A DNA stretch of 64,000 bases from Mesostigma viride (Eukaryota; Streptophyta; Mesostigmatophyceae; Mesostigmatales; Mesostigmataceae). The stretch covers positions 1-64,000 of the forward strand of contig RPFO01001317.1 in assembly GCA_009746045.1 (NCBI GenBank), written 5' to 3'. The translations under genes and the position numbers were made by a program. The notes beneath the pieces were generated by a model. It was not told the DNA's origin. It worked only from the letters and a program-made list of their open reading frames with translations, and did not search any database. Within the stretch, counting starts at the first letter, position 1, and each line of letters opens with the position of its first letter. Shown here in pieces: positions 28,553-40,080 of this stretch.

Positions 28553-29261
28553 TGTTGGTTTTAGGAGAGGGTTGGTTTGCTTTGGTAGCTGCAGTTGCGA
28601 GATGGCTCGGAGGTGGTGGGCGTGAGGCCTTTATACCCACGGGAGCACGGGATGCAGCCGAAATCCCGTGGTCGCAAAGGGTTGTACGCGTAACGGCAGG
28701 GTTACGCGTCCCCGTGGATTGCCGTAGGATAATATCCGTACGGTTACTTTCCGCTGGCCACTCACGGGGATGGCGCGGGATAAGATGCGTTACGAAACCG
28801 CGCCGGCACGGGATTTCAGCCGGTTACGATTCGCACTTGGATTTTCCGCTGGCGTGTCACGGGATTTGCGCGGATAATATCCGTACGGATTCTGACAAGC
28901 ACGGGAAATAAACGGCGTAAAAAGTTTGCGCGGGCGTTATGATCCACGGGATTTCGGTTACGTGCCAGACGCGGCAGTCCACGGGACTCGAAACGGAATT
29001 TTACGTCCACGTGGTCTGGCCCGCGGCCCGCGGTTACGAATATGGACCGCTAATCCCGTGCCGCGGGGACGGAATCTCGTGCCTTGTCAGCCGAAACGGT
29101 ACTTTCAGCAATCCCGTGGTCGTCATTGAAGACACTTTCGAGCTGTTTCGGAGGCCAATTCGGGTATATAACCCCACCACCGACCACCGAACTGCACGTC
29201 TCTCCTTTCTCATCACGCGAGCACAGCGAAACTCTAGCACAGCGATTGACATTATTTATTC
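28553..29261. promoter_or_regulatory. bidirectional promoter with about ten CACGGGA motifs
   Basis: I count about ten CACGGGA/TCCCGTG sites between 28650 and 29120, often followed by TTT or adjoining CGGTTACG. Two copies of gataatatccgtacgg lie near 28729 and 28873. TATA boxes face outward: TATAAAGG on the minus strand near 28641 and GTATATAA on the plus strand near 29165. This is the densest cluster of the motif in the window. Confidence 0.65.
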
Positions 29262-29728
29262 ATGTCGGCCATGCCCGGGACCAGGAATTTGGCAAATGCT
29301 AACCTTAGGTACGTGGAAGTTAATGGGCACGGGAATTGCAGCCATGGCGGCCATGGCGGCCGTGGCAGTGGCAGTGGAAGTGGAAGTGGCAGTGGAAGTG
29401 GAAGCGGAAGGCGTGGGAAGCGGGCGATGGAAGAACCCATAGGTTTGTTTGTGACCTTTTGAGATGCTCTGTTCTCTCAAAATCCCACTCCTTGTCTGGT
29501 TTCAGCCTAGCGGTTTGTGAATGGCACGGGATTCCCCTACTCACTCCTGTGGCTATGGTGTCTTTGTGGTTTCTGTGTCATTTCTCCTTTGCAGACCCTC
29601 TGGAGGAGAACAGGGCATCCCAGACGCGCAGGTCTGCCACCCCAGTGTCCTTCTTCCACCAGAACGACCACTCCAACCATGTCCTGTTCCCGTGGCTGAT
29701 GGACGCCTTTACCAAGGCCAATTGGTGA
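29262..29728 (+). CDS. spliced small gene, possible truncated homeodomain-like end
   Basis: Exon 1 (29262-29442) encodes a His/Gly region and a Gly-Ser repeat. An intron with GTTTGT...TTTGCAG borders (29443-29594, 152 bp) joins in frame to exon 2 (29595-29728) ending in TGA. The total is 104 residues. The last 17 residues (HVLFPWLMDAFTKANW) sit at the point where TALE-type homeodomains have their first helix and NPYP loop. The stop overlaps a strong donor, G|GTGAGC, so more exons may exist beyond it, with the DIRS-like element inserted in the following intron. The homeodomain idea is speculative; the intron is well supported because the reading frame is preserved. Confidence 0.5.
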
Positions 29729-29999
29729 GCTATGCTCATTTTATCTATGACTAACCTGCTGAGCGGAGAATGCAACGCCGTATAGCACCAAAAGAAAAAA
29801 TAATTTTAGAAAAAATATTTTTTGTGCTGGCACCCGTACCCCAGCCACCCAGGTAGGGGTTGGCTGGAGAAGTGGTTGCTATAAAAGGTGGGCTTCCATT
29901 CTAGGGAAGCAGGTTGTTTCTTTTGCCTGAGAACCTCAAGTGACCACATCACAAAAAAAAACAAAACGCAATATAACACATCAAGCATTATAACCCACC

Positions 30000-31102
30000 A
30001 TGACCTCAGTGACAGCCCCAGAGCGAAATTTCATAGCAAAGCTCAAGCAAGAAGCCAGGAGGGATGCACCCCAAAGGAGGCCGCAACTGCGGTCCAGAAG
30101 ATCCTAGGGGAGGGGCATTGGCTAGAGCGGATCCAGAAGCTCAATCCGGGGCGTGCCAAGAACGTCATGGACGTGTTAATTGGAGAAAAGGGGGTTTGTC
30201 AGCGACTGGGATGGGGAGGAGGCCCTGGCCGATGTGCTAGCAGCGCAACTGGGGGAGGCTATTGCAGAGCCGGATCCACCAGTGTCAGCAGGTGGGGTGG
30301 GAGCTGGGGGTGTTCCCCCTTCGGCAGGTGGAAGCGGAGGGGCGGGGCATGGTGGACCGGGCGCTGGCGAGGAGGATGGCGCCCTGGGGCGATCGACCAG
30401 GATGTGGCGGACCTAGACCGGAACATAGGTCGGCTGCTGGGGACCGAGACGGGCTATGCAACGCCAGCGGGAGGGCTTCCATCCCGCCGGGCAACGCCCG
30501 CACTGGCGGAGATATTGGCGACCTGATATCGGCCATGTCGAAGCTGCTGGACCAGGCAAAGACTCCAGCAACTGCAAGCCCAGCCGCAGCGGCGACTGCT
30601 GGCAGGCTGGCGCGCACGAAGGGGGTGGCGCTGAGCGGGCATGCAGTGCCGGTCCTGGTGAGCAACATGCTGGAGGCGGTGCTGCCGGGATGCTGGACTA
30701 CGCAGAGAGCGTGGGGGGGAAGTCATCCGTGCATCGTTAATGCTGACGATGCACGGCAGCTCAGCCAGCGGGGAGAGGAGGATGCTGCTCCTGCAGATGG
30801 CAGGAATTCTGGACACGATGGTGACAGAATTTGGCTACTGGGCCACGCCACGCTCCGAAGTAATTCTGGAGCTGGCAGCAGCCGAGTACCTGGCAAAGCT
30901 GATCACGGCATGCCAGCTGGTGGATGTGGGGTCGACGGGTTGGAAGGGGACTCCGTCGGCAATGCTGCCATTCCAGGAGGGTGGAGCAATGCTGGCGTCT
31001 CCGGCGGTGCGGGCGGCGATGAGCATGGGGAAGCTGCAGCACAAGCTGGAGCAGGGTCCCGGCAAGAAGGGGCAGGGCGGCCCGTCCAACAACAACAAGT
31101 GA
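30000..31102 (+). CDS. DIRS-like element 1 Gag-like protein (frames broken)
   Basis: The ATG at 30000 opens a Gag-like protein read through several frames. Recognisable pieces are KEAATAVQKILGEGHWLERIQ (about 30080-30145), an Ala/Pro-rich linker, a helical block and a C-terminal Gly/Asn-rich end at 31102. The same order (SPAEAVGAVEQVFGAEDW..., linker, helical block) occurs in the Gag region of element 2, which supports the assignment. The protein would package element RNA. Confidence 0.5.
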
Positions 31103-31297
31103 GGGAGCGGTGCCTTCTTCCACTACCTCTTCCAGCACCCCTGCCACCTCGTGACTGGTGGCAGCAGGTACGCTCAGGCCGTAGGCGCGATAGGATGAGT
31201 CGGGCTTTTAATGCTCGCACACTAGCCTGTCAGACGGTTAGGGCGTTAAACTGGATGGGGGGGGGGGCGAGACCCGCCTGCTGTAGATTCAGCCCGT

Positions 31298-34226
31298 GTG
31301 CCCGGGCCTCTGCAGCAGGCGGCCCTAGATGGGATCGATGATGCTTGCAGGTCCTTTGTCCGCCGGAACGGTGGTTCCGTAGCGGCAATGGCAGGATCTG
31401 TAGTGGATGGGGGTGAATATGCTGAAGGAGCCCCTTACGAACCGTTAGTGGCCGCACGCTTGGCCTTGCCTGGTCCGGGGGAAGGTGGCCAAGTGGATGT
31501 GCTGAACTTACTACCCCCCTCTTGGGGAGCAATTTTGAATGATGAGAGTAGGATGGTACGGACGCTGAGCCCAGCAGAGCGGATCTTGCAGAAGTCGATG
31601 CGGATCTCGCGGGGGTGTAGCATGGAGGAGTTCGCGCGGGTTTGCACGGTGTGTGTGGAGAGGGGGATTTTGGGTGGATTTTTTGAGGAGGAGCCGCCTA
31701 TGGTGAACGGTACTTTTGGGGTCGGAAAGCCCGACGGCCGTATACGGCTGATTGTGGACAACCGGCGTGGCAACATGCCACTACCAGATCCTATGCCCGC
31801 TTTTTTACCACACCTTGGCGTGATTTGCGATTTGCCCACGCGCGCTGGGGAGGATGTTTTTGGGGGCGTATCAGATTTGGATTCGTACTACAACAGACTC
31901 CGCCTGCCAGTTTGGATGCGGCGGTACTGTGCGTGGATGCCGGTGTGGTCGGATCTGGTGGGCCTGAGTGGGGCTCGTCGGAAGGTGTGGCCGTGGATGT
32001 TGTGCTGGCCAATGGGCAACAAGCTGGCCGTCGCCGTGGCCCAGTGTGTGCATCAGTCTGTGTTGTACCGCTGTGGCCCCAAGCCGCCGTTGGAGGCTAG
32101 TCGTGGGCTGAGCATCAACATGTCCGCGCTGATCCTGGTGGCGGAGGCCAACGAGGCGGGGGAGACCGTCCGGCTGAGGCTGGAGGAGGACCCTGCTGCG
32201 CCCTTGGCGCCCTCGCCGTGCTTCGAATCTCGGCAGGATCTGGAAGGTATGCATGCTGTGACGATCGATGACCTCCATTTCACCCACTGTGCGTCGGTGG
32301 ATGGGGTGAATCAGCAGCTAGATCGTGTTCAGGCTGCCTACGCCGCTGTTGGGCTGGTGCAGAAGTCTGACAAGGTGGTACGGGCGACAGCAGAGCAGAC
32401 TGGTGTGCAGGCGGTGGGTGTCATTCACCAAAGAGATGGTGACGTGGTGCCTGTTCCTGAGCGTGTGGTGGCAGTTATCGCTGCTACTCATAGAATCTTA
32501 GATCGCGGGTTTACATACTACCGCGAACTTAGTTCTGTGCTTGGGAAGTGGGTGTGGATGCATCTGCTGTGCCGCCCCATGCTTTCGGTGTGGTCTGAGA
32601 CGTACCGGCTGCTAGCAGCCATGAATGCCTCCCTGCCTGGGCGCCGCTGGCGCCTCCCTGCGGGGGCCCGCCAGGAGCTTCAGGCGGCGATCGACCTGGC
32701 CCCCTTTTTGAGGGCGGCCAGGGCCCGGCCCCTTTCTGACCGGGTCGTCGCAAGTGATGCGAGCGGCTCCGGCGGTGGGGTGGTCTACAGGGACCTGCCT
32801 GGGGCCGATTGTGCCCGGCTGGCGACCCGGCGCGAAGCGCGGGGGTGGCGGACGACAGCTTTAACGTCTGGGGAGGACTGGGACCTGGAGCGCATGGAGG
32901 AGGGGGACTACAGCCTGCTGGATAGTGGCCACTGGCGTACGGCACTGTCCTACCGGTGGCGGGGGCAGCCTAACCACATCAACGTCAAGGAGGCGATTGC
33001 TGCGACACAGGGGGTCGAGTGGTCGTGCCGGACCAAGGCGTGTCGAGGTAAGCGAGTCGTCCGGCTCGTAGACTCCAGTGCTGTGGTGGGGGCGTTTGTC
33101 AGAGGGCGGTCGTCTTCCTACCGCCTCAACCAGCTGGTTCGGCGCTACTGCGCTCTGTCACTGGCTGGCGACATGCAGAGCCACTGGGTCTGGGTGGCTA
33201 CCGACCACAACCCAGCTGACAAGGCCAGTCGGCGTGGCGCTTGGATTCCTGACTTGACCCGGTGTGGTGACGTGCATCCCAACCCTGGGCCTGAGGGGGC
33301 GCGACGCCCTCGGGACTTGGCACTTTTGGAGGGCACAGTCAACCCTGTGTCTACCTTGCCAGCGTACCGGCGTGCGGCGGCTGTCTACGTGGCGTGGGCG
33401 CCACCTGGCCCTGTCGACCCAGCTGACGCGGAAGCCATTTTCTGTGAGTGGATTTCTGCTGTCTACCATGCCAGAGGCGGGCGGGGGCGTACCTTATGCC
33501 AGCATGCCAAGGCCTGTCTGCACCTGTACTACCCCGACATTGTTCGGAATTGGGTACTGGCGGACCGCCTGCTAGCAGGTTGGCAGCGGCTTGTTCCGGC
33601 TGTCAGCCCTCCGCCTATGCCCTGGCGCCTTTGCTATTTCACTGCCCTGTTGCTAGTTTCACGTCGACAGGTGCATTTGAGTGCGTTGATTATTATTGCT
33701 TTCCAGCAGTATTTACGCATTAGCGAGGCGCTAGGGCTGCGGGTTCGGGATGTGGCTCATCCCGGCCACCCCCTTCTCGAGCCAGGGCCCATGGTCGGTG
33801 CCCTTGTGCTGCGCAACCCCAAAACTGCGCAGGGGGCGGCCCAGCACGTCCTCGTCCGGGATCCACTTTCTTTGTGGCTCCTGCGACGTCTGACGGCTGG
33901 CCAGCCCCCGGATGCACTCCTCTTTCGGGCTTAACGTACAGCCAGGCTAGGCAGCAGTGGGAGGCTGTGCAGGCCCGCATGGGCATCCCAGGGATGTTTT
34001 CTTTTCACAGCCTCCGGCATGGGGGGCGACGCACGACGCCATCGCTGGCGAGTCGCCGGAGGCCATCCAGCTGCGCGGCCGGTGGGCTTCGGCCCTCTCG
34101 GTCACGCGCTACATTGGCCTCCACCGCAGCCTCCTGGGGCGCGACATCCCACCCGCCCTCTGGGCTCAGGCCCTGGGTTTTGACCCAGCGGCTTTCCGGC
34201 GCCACTTCGGTGGCGTCGAGTTTTGA
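31298..34226 (+). CDS. DIRS-like element 1 Pol: RT, RNase H, tyrosine recombinase
   Basis: The 31298-33934 frame contains RT motifs (FGVGKPDGRIRLIVDNR, SDLDSYY, catalytic TIDDLHF), RNase H residues (SDASGSGGG, INVKEAIA, LVDSSAV, DHNPADKASR) and the start of the recombinase (YLRISEALGLRVRDV). Two one-base gaps, near 33927 and in the G6 run at 34021-34026, must be filled to reach HSLRHGG, RGRW and VTRYIGLHRS, which supply the remaining Arg, His/Trp and catalytic Tyr. An HPNPGP motif sits between RNase H and recombinase (33275-33292). The protein copies element RNA and integrates the circular product without a DDE integrase. Confidence 0.8.
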
Positions 34227-34616
34227 CGTCCTCCTGTTTTTATCTCTCGTCTTTTAGCTATCAACTGACCTCACCCTTGTGTGGGAGGTCAGGGGGGAAA
34301 TGGTTTAACTAACCCGAGGGTGAACCTGGGTTGGGACAAAGTACCCGCATAGCTAGGTAGTTTAAGTTTTCTTTTTTGCATGTCCTACGTATTTTCGGCT
34401 GTTAGCCATGTAAGGAGATGTGGGTAGAGCAGCGGCACAGCTGCTGTGGGCTGGCCCTGCACATTCACATAGTGTGCTCACCCTAGCATACAGATGGCCG
34501 TGTTGCCATCTGGTAGACATGTCTGTGTTATTCCACCGTATAGAGCTAGCACACATATTGTAATAAATTTGATGTTTTGTGGTGATGCATGCAAAGCAAG
34601 GCAAGGCCAGAAATGG

Positions 34617-35510
34617 ATGTCGATAATCGAGGCATGCAAGAAGGAGTGTGGGATCTGCCTGCAAGAAGCCACCTCCTTCGTCACCCTCTGCCTGCAGGAC
34701 GATCAAGAGGTGCACCCCTGCTCCATGCTGATCTGCGAGCCCTGCGCCAGGGACAGGCTCCAGGACTTCAACAACAAGTGCCCGTTCTGCCGCAAGACTC
34801 TCCGGGACGCCGGCGGGATGTTGTATCGGTGCCCAACCACCAGCTGAACAACATAGCTGGTGGGGTGGGGTACAAGGCGTGCGAGCACCCCGGCTGCTTC
34901 ACTATCTCGCCCCTCAACGAAGCAGAGGACCACGAGGGGGAATGTCCTCGCAACAGGTACCGGTGCGGGAACTGCGTCCGGTTCCTGCTTCTGGACGGCC
35001 GCACCAAGTCGCCTCTCGCCGGCTGCGACTTCCAGGGCTCAAAGAAGGAGGTGCTCGAGCACATGACGGAGTGCCTCGACGCGGAAACCTCCAAGAAGAT
35101 GGACTCCATGAATCATCCACGCCTTCGACAAGGTGGAGGCCATCCGCTGATCCATGGAGCACGGCTGCAAGGGCCTGATCAAGCTGATTTCCAACACCGT
35201 GGGGCTGGACGAGGAGAAGGTCATGAAATCCCTGGCCTCCTCTCTGTCTGACTCCTATGCTGCTGCGTATCAGCAATCCGCCAGCCAGCCTTCCTCCAGC
35301 CAGCCTTCCTCCAGCCATCCTGTAGTCGAGCCCTCTGTGCCTTCGACCCGCCCCGCCCCGCCAGGCCTGGCTCCCGAGACCGCCATCCCTGTCGACCAGG
35401 AGTCCGTTGATGGCGAGCCTGCGGCCGCTGCTGACGACGAGGAACAGCCGCCTGCGCACCAAGGCGACCCCAACGACCCGGACTGGGCCCTGCGAGGGCT
35501 CGTGCAGTAA
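34617..35510 (+). CDS. RING / TRAF-like zinc-finger protein, frames broken
   Basis: Starts at the ATG at 34617. Residues about 7-60 form a RING-like finger (CGIC, then HPCSMLICEPC, CPFCRKTL). After restoring one base near 34828 the frame continues into CEHPGC, a Cys-rich stretch, and GCDFQGSKKEVLEHMTEC, the spacing of TRAF/SIAH-type zinc fingers. A third frame from 35154 to 35510 adds a helical part and a Ser/Gln/Pro-rich acidic tail; how it joins is unclear (two bases or a tiny intron). RING-TRAF proteins act as E3 ubiquitin ligases. Combined with the OTU and F-box-like genes, this adds to the ubiquitin theme, though it lies outside the virus-like block. Confidence 0.55.
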
Positions 35511-35819
35511 CAATAGACAGCATTAGTGTAGGCATACAGTCAGCCCCTGTTATAGTGACAGATGTCAGGTTTGGGCCTTGGTATTTGTAGAAAACAGCCT
35601 GTGACATGTGACAGTGTTATGAAACAGCAAGTCCAGCATGCCTTGGACTGTGACAGATGATGATGTTGATGTTTTATAAAGATGTCGATGTTTGACCAGT
35701 CGCAGTCTGCAAAATTATCTACTGTAAGCTGCACATTAATATAATTTGAAGGTAGTTGGGAACAGGCCACGTGGCAGCCACAAAGCCCGGACAGGAGATT
35801 CGCGGCACGCGGACCGGTT

Positions 35820-36010
35820 TGGCACGGGATACTATCGGATACTTTCGGATATCTGCAGGATATTCCCACGATATTTCAGAAATATCCTAAATATCCGAAA
35901 TATCCGAAAATCCCGTGGATATCCAGGAGATATTTTAGATATTTTAGATATTTTAGATATTTTTAGATATTTTGGAAATATCTAAAAATATCTTGGAAGA
36001 TCCCGTGGAA
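35820..36010. repeat. AT-rich repeat (ttttagatat)n bounded by CACGGGA sites
   Basis: Tandem gatatttta units (about 35930-35975) and their inverse nearby form a self-complementary AT-rich block. Cacgggat (35824) and two tcccgtgg sites (35911, 36002) bound it. It may be a distal part of a CACGGGA promoter. Confidence 0.5.
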
Positions 36011-36014
36011 ACCC

Positions 36015-36860
36015 AGGGGACGACCCGAAATTTATAGCTTCCAGGGTAGATCCAGGGACGTCCCAGGCTGTTGCGCTGTGCGAACACTGGCTGGTCGCTG
36101 GATGCTGACTGAATTTGCCATTACCGGGCGCGTGCCGTGTGATGTATTCATGGGGGGTTGGTGTCTTTTCACGTATTGAGGACGTATTTCTTGCGCATGA
36201 TATGTGCCGTTGCCCGTGTGGGCCGTGCTGTGTCCCCTATTCAGTATCAGTGGCGGGGTATTTCTCGGCCACGGTGTCTTCAGAGATTAGGTGTGGGGGG
36301 GGTGTTACTTCCCTCACTATGTGTGTGGTGGTCTTTTACCTCCCTCTCCGAGTTGCAGCTCATGCACGCCTTTGCGGCGTTCCGGTGATGCGCACTTTGA
36401 TGGGTCGTGATGCCGCCAACGTCTGTGAATCTTGTCCAGCTTGTGGTGACCTCCACCCCAAATACCTTACGCCTGCGCCCTCCAACCACCCTGTGTGCTC
36501 CTGCCCCAATGCCAAAGTGCCTTGTGGCGTCTTGATGCAACTTCGTTCCACCGTCACCTTCATGTGCTTTTGGCCTCCATTTGCATCCACTACCGTTACC
36601 CTGATGGTTTCCCCTGCCAAGATTTGCCAGCCTTGGGGATTTGGCTATCTGCGAGTGCGTGCTGGGTAGTGTACCGAATGTGGCGGTCTGCCTAGTGCAC
36701 TGACCTGGGTTGATTAGCATCCTCCCAGCTGTGAGCTCAATGACTTTCCAATGGAGCCACTTGTTCTACTGTAATTAGTAGCGTTGAGTTTCAGCCCCCC
36801 TGGCCTGGTACCCCACCCCGGCTCGCCCTGTATAAGAAGCACAGGATTCCCTGTGGCCAT
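36015..36860. other. gene-poor stretch upstream of the small spliced gene
   Basis: The 36115-36669 frame is open for 184 codons but starts at TTG. Its composition is unconvincing (many Cys, no domain), so I do not call it a gene. A TATA box (ctgtataagaag) lies near 36831. Confidence 0.3.
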
Positions 36861-36874
36861 TATTTACACAAATA

Positions 36875-37197
36875 ATGGTCGTGAGCTCTGGCTCGGAGAG
36901 CCAGGGAGTACCAGTAAGTGCTGTTGAGCCCTGGACAGAAAGGCCAGTTTAGCCCAGCTGCTGTTTCCTGGTCATTCATGCCGGCTGGCTGTTTTTAACT
37001 CAGACGACTCCTGGACGTCGCCCAGACGACTCCTGGACGTCGCCTTGGCATCCCTCAGTCCCCCCCAGATCCGTGCGATGGAGAAGCGTGCCAAGTCAGC
37101 CAAGTGTGCAACCAAGGTCAAGCACAAGGCAGCGCGGCGCGAGCATAAGAGCGCCAACAAGCCATTGCCCACAGAGCTTGACACGCTCTTTAAATAG
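36875..37197 (+). CDS. small spliced basic protein
   Basis: Exon 1 (36875-36913) runs from an ATG about 45 bp after a TATA box to a consensus donor GTAAGT. The intron (36914-37003, 90 bp) ends in a pyrimidine tract and CAG. Exon 2 ends at TAG 37195-37197. In frame only if the C7 run at 37050-37056 lacks one base, as elsewhere. The product would be 77 residues with a basic C-terminal half (MEKRAKSAKC..., KHKAARREHK). The first 22 bp of exon 2 are exactly repeated, with a second AG, so alternative acceptor use is possible. Function unknown. Confidence 0.4.
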
Positions 37198-38280
37198 CGC
37201 ACACGTTTTTCTTAGCTCTGTCAGGCGGACCTACCATGGATAGAGTCTCCGTGAATGATTGCTAGCCGTAGCTTGCTGTGTTGTTTTAGGAAGTGAGACA
37301 ACAGACGAAATATCAGTGCAGAGTATGCATGATGTCGTGATGGCAATACTTTGCATGTGTCCATGTCCCGGTGATGACACCTCAAGGGTAGGGGATTAGC
37401 AGTACAAACGCAATCATGTAATAAATAAATAAATTATAACACGTATCTAGACTGCGTCACATAAATCCTCGATGATATGGAGATAGAGATGGGGGCAGTG
37501 CAATGGTTATCTAACCTCTGGTTGCAGGATGGCGGGCACCAGCGACCGAGTCAAGTTGCATATACCGAATTTGGTCACATGTGTCTCCCCAACATGCAGT
37601 CGGGGGGGCAGAGCATCCTTCATAATCTCAAGCCAATGCATGCTTTAATTCATCTGCCGCGCCAGATCACAGGTCGATAAGCCAGAAGGCTGACCCGGCG
37701 GGGGTGAGCCCAGTCTAGCTTCTATATAGGATAGCACATGTCTCTAGAGGCCTAAAATATCATGGCAGATATGACGTACGTGAGGACAGAGTGTAGATGG
37801 GCTGCACGGTCAATTTGGTGCCAGCTAGCTAAATTAAATCTATCTGATATGTCTACCTATTTATGCGAGCTAGGCCGGTGCCCAGCCAGGCCTAAATAAA
37901 ATTAAATTAAATTATAACATGACTCCGTTGGAAGGTCATGTAACACATTTACCTGAGAAAGGGTATATGTTTTTTTAGTACATTCTAAGCCACAACCTGC
38001 AGGAGGGGGGTGTACAACTGCCACCGGCTCGGGGTGCACATGCATGCACCTGCACCGCCATGATGTATCAATCGCGCAAGCGATGGCATGGGCTGAAAGA
38101 TCAACAGTAGGCGGGAGAATGAGCTAGGGTATGGCTTCTCAGCAGCGAGCATCTCGCTGCATCTATAGGCACAGTGTGGCGAGAGATATCATGTGCTAAT
38201 ACATCAGGTGTGTATCCCATTATGGGCAAACACATAAGCAAACATATGGGCTGGAGCCACTGCATCTATCATCTAAGCTA
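37198..38280. other. gene-free stretch
   Basis: No convincing ORF or RNA gene. The DNA is AT-rich in places (ataaataaataaattataacacg, near 37420; aattaaattaaatt near 37900), consistent with old retroelement debris. Confidence 0.4.
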
Positions 38281-38282
38281 CA

Positions 38283-39003
38283 CTATACTATGTCCCTAGC
38301 CCGTGGGGGGTGGTGCTGGGGTTGGCTGCCATGGCTTGTGGTCGACGTAGATGGCCGCCCCCCTCCAGTATACCGGCTTCCTCGGCCCGCTGCTTGCCGG
38401 AGCTGGAGGTAGGTCGGCCAGAGCTCCCGTCGCTGTTGTTGCTGCGTCGGCGTCAGGTCATCGTCCAGCGTGAAGGGTCGCCCCGGCGCGAGCCTCTTGC
38501 GCCGCTTGAGGAACTGCAGCTTGTCCGCCATGGTTTCAAACGGGTGAGGAGCACTGCGCCCACCTTAGTGTACATATCCCGGTACTGAGTATTTTCGCGT
38601 ATGTTCGCCGTATTTACTGAGATACTGAGGGTGCCCGTACCCGTATTTTCTACGTATTTGCGGTATTTTCGCCGTATTTTCGCCGTATTTGTGCCGTATT
38701 CACTGCCCAGAAATGCCGTACCGTATTTTACCGTACCCGTACCGGGATACACTAGCCCACATTATCCCTCGAGCGGGGAAGGCGGGCAACGGCCGCAGTG
38801 CGAGCTCACCAGTGAGGTCCATGGGGGCAAGGATGTTGTCCTCAAGCGCCTTGTTGAGGGACGCGGGGTTCTCGGGCCCAGCGGATGGGCGAAGTTCCTG
38901 ATGAGGACGTTGAGGCTGCATTTGTCGATGTCGACAGCCTCACGGCGGTCAAGCTCCTGTTGCTTGAGCTGTGCGCGGCGATGGCGGAGGTTGCCAGGAC
39001 TAG
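38283..39003 (-). mobile_element. LINE ORF1 fragment interrupted by repeat DNA
   Basis: The minus strand encodes the C-terminal half of an L1-type ORF1. One part (39003-38770) has IDKCSLNVLIRNFA and GPENPASLNKALEDNI. The second (38531-38283) has LQFLKRRKRL, FTLDDDLTPTQQQQRRELW and, after one frame shift, the final YWRGAAIYVDHKPW. About 210 bp of tandem cgtatttt-type DNA (38540-38750) separate the two. ORF1 is an RNA-binding chaperone for LINE transposition. Confidence 0.6.
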
Positions 39004-39528
39004 GCGCCTATTAATTAATTAATTATCATGTAGACAGCTGTAGCGCTAGCGTCACGTGGGTCCCAATAAAGGAACCGTCTCGACCCTTATACACTACGAG
39101 AAGGAGGGAGGGCGCCCAGGCTTCTCTCACTGCCGCAAAAAAAGGCCAGCAGGCCACACTCAGGGCTCTCTCTGCATTGATGGTGCATGCCCAACCATTT
39201 GGGTGCAATACAGCAAGAGGTAAGCTAATACAAAGAAGCGGATGCTGTAAAGGTGTGGTCAAGGCGTACTAAGGCTGAGGTGTAGACTAATAAAGGCCAC
39301 AATGAGCCATGGCTGAGCTATATTGGATCTTATGCTATTAGCTAATTAAAGGCCATCACATACATCACATCACATACTATGCCAATGTCATACACATGCC
39401 GGCCATCGATCATATACATGCCATTCCAATTTTGCCCTTCTCTATCCTGGGGCTCTCCATTCCATCCCATGTTCCCCTCCCCCTGAGGACTTCTGCTCAC
39501 GCGACGCAGTCACGTGTCTATTAATTAA
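39004..39528 (+). mobile_element. LINE 3' end remnants with (TTAA)n tails
   Basis: A (TTAA)n run at 39010-39024 and a second at 39520-39541. The latter follows the same 3' sequence seen at 49.0 and 55.4 kb (catcccatgttcccctccc..., then a cacg...cgtg inverted repeat). No ORF of note lies between. Confidence 0.55.
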
Positions 39529-40080
39529 TTAATTAATTAATCCTGGGGCTGGCCGGGCCCGGGGGGGCTGCCACAGTTTTTTGTTGACATAGAGCGGTCC
39601 CCCATGCCGAAGATTGTGAGAAACATGTGTATTAGGTACTTCTGCGCACACATCCTCACATGTGCTTATATGCAAACTGCATGCATAGGGATCAACATTC
39701 AGTGCTTTACATAATAGCTCGTTGATAGCGCCATCGAGCCAAGCCTCCATCGCCTGCGTTATAAAGCCCACGATTCCGCTCGGCATATGTAGGTGAGGAC
39801 CACGTCAGAATGACGACCTTCAACATATTGTATACCGTGATTAGTAATCCTGGGCAGGGCGGGGTGGGCCCTGCCCATGCAGTCGGGTGGGCCGGCACAA
39901 GGGCGCGCGTGCCAGGCCGGACAGTTTAGAGAGCATCCCAGTGAACTGAGTCGAAAGCCCAATTGTGCATGATGAAGTCGACGAAGAGCAGTCCTGATGG
40001 CGGGAAACTCACCGGGCTGCAGCAGCGCGATCTCGGCCTCGATGCATGATCGAGGCGGCGCGCGACAAAGATGGCCATAT
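39529..40080 (-). mobile_element. diverged LINE ORF2 fragment
   Basis: The minus-strand segment 39786-39560 encodes LLCKALNVDPYACSLHIS...AEVPNTHVSHNLRH, a diverged copy of the LINE C-terminus seen at 48.5 and 56.0 kb (LRKALNI...LHISNEDLYADLPYVSHIIRH). 40080-39960 matches the RT region at 57.4-57.5 kb. About 150 bp of unrelated sequence interrupt it. It belongs to an older or different subfamily. Confidence 0.5.

Larger units (their letters stand above)
29790..34340 (+). mobile_element. DIRS-like tyrosine-recombinase retrotransposon 1
   Basis: A TATAAAAG box near 29881 precedes a Gag-like region (30000-31102) and a Pol region with reverse transcriptase, RNase H and tyrosine recombinase (31298-34226). 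This gene order and the tyrosine recombinase in place of an integrase define DIRS/Ngaro/PAT-type elements. The exact ends are not resolved: I see no split direct repeats like those of element 2, so the 3' repeats may be lost. A short hairpin (gacctcaccc...gtgggaggtc) lies near 34269. Confidence 0.75.

Noticed and set aside
36115-36669. 184-codon Cys-rich ORF
   Set aside because: Starts at TTG, no domain, weak coding look.
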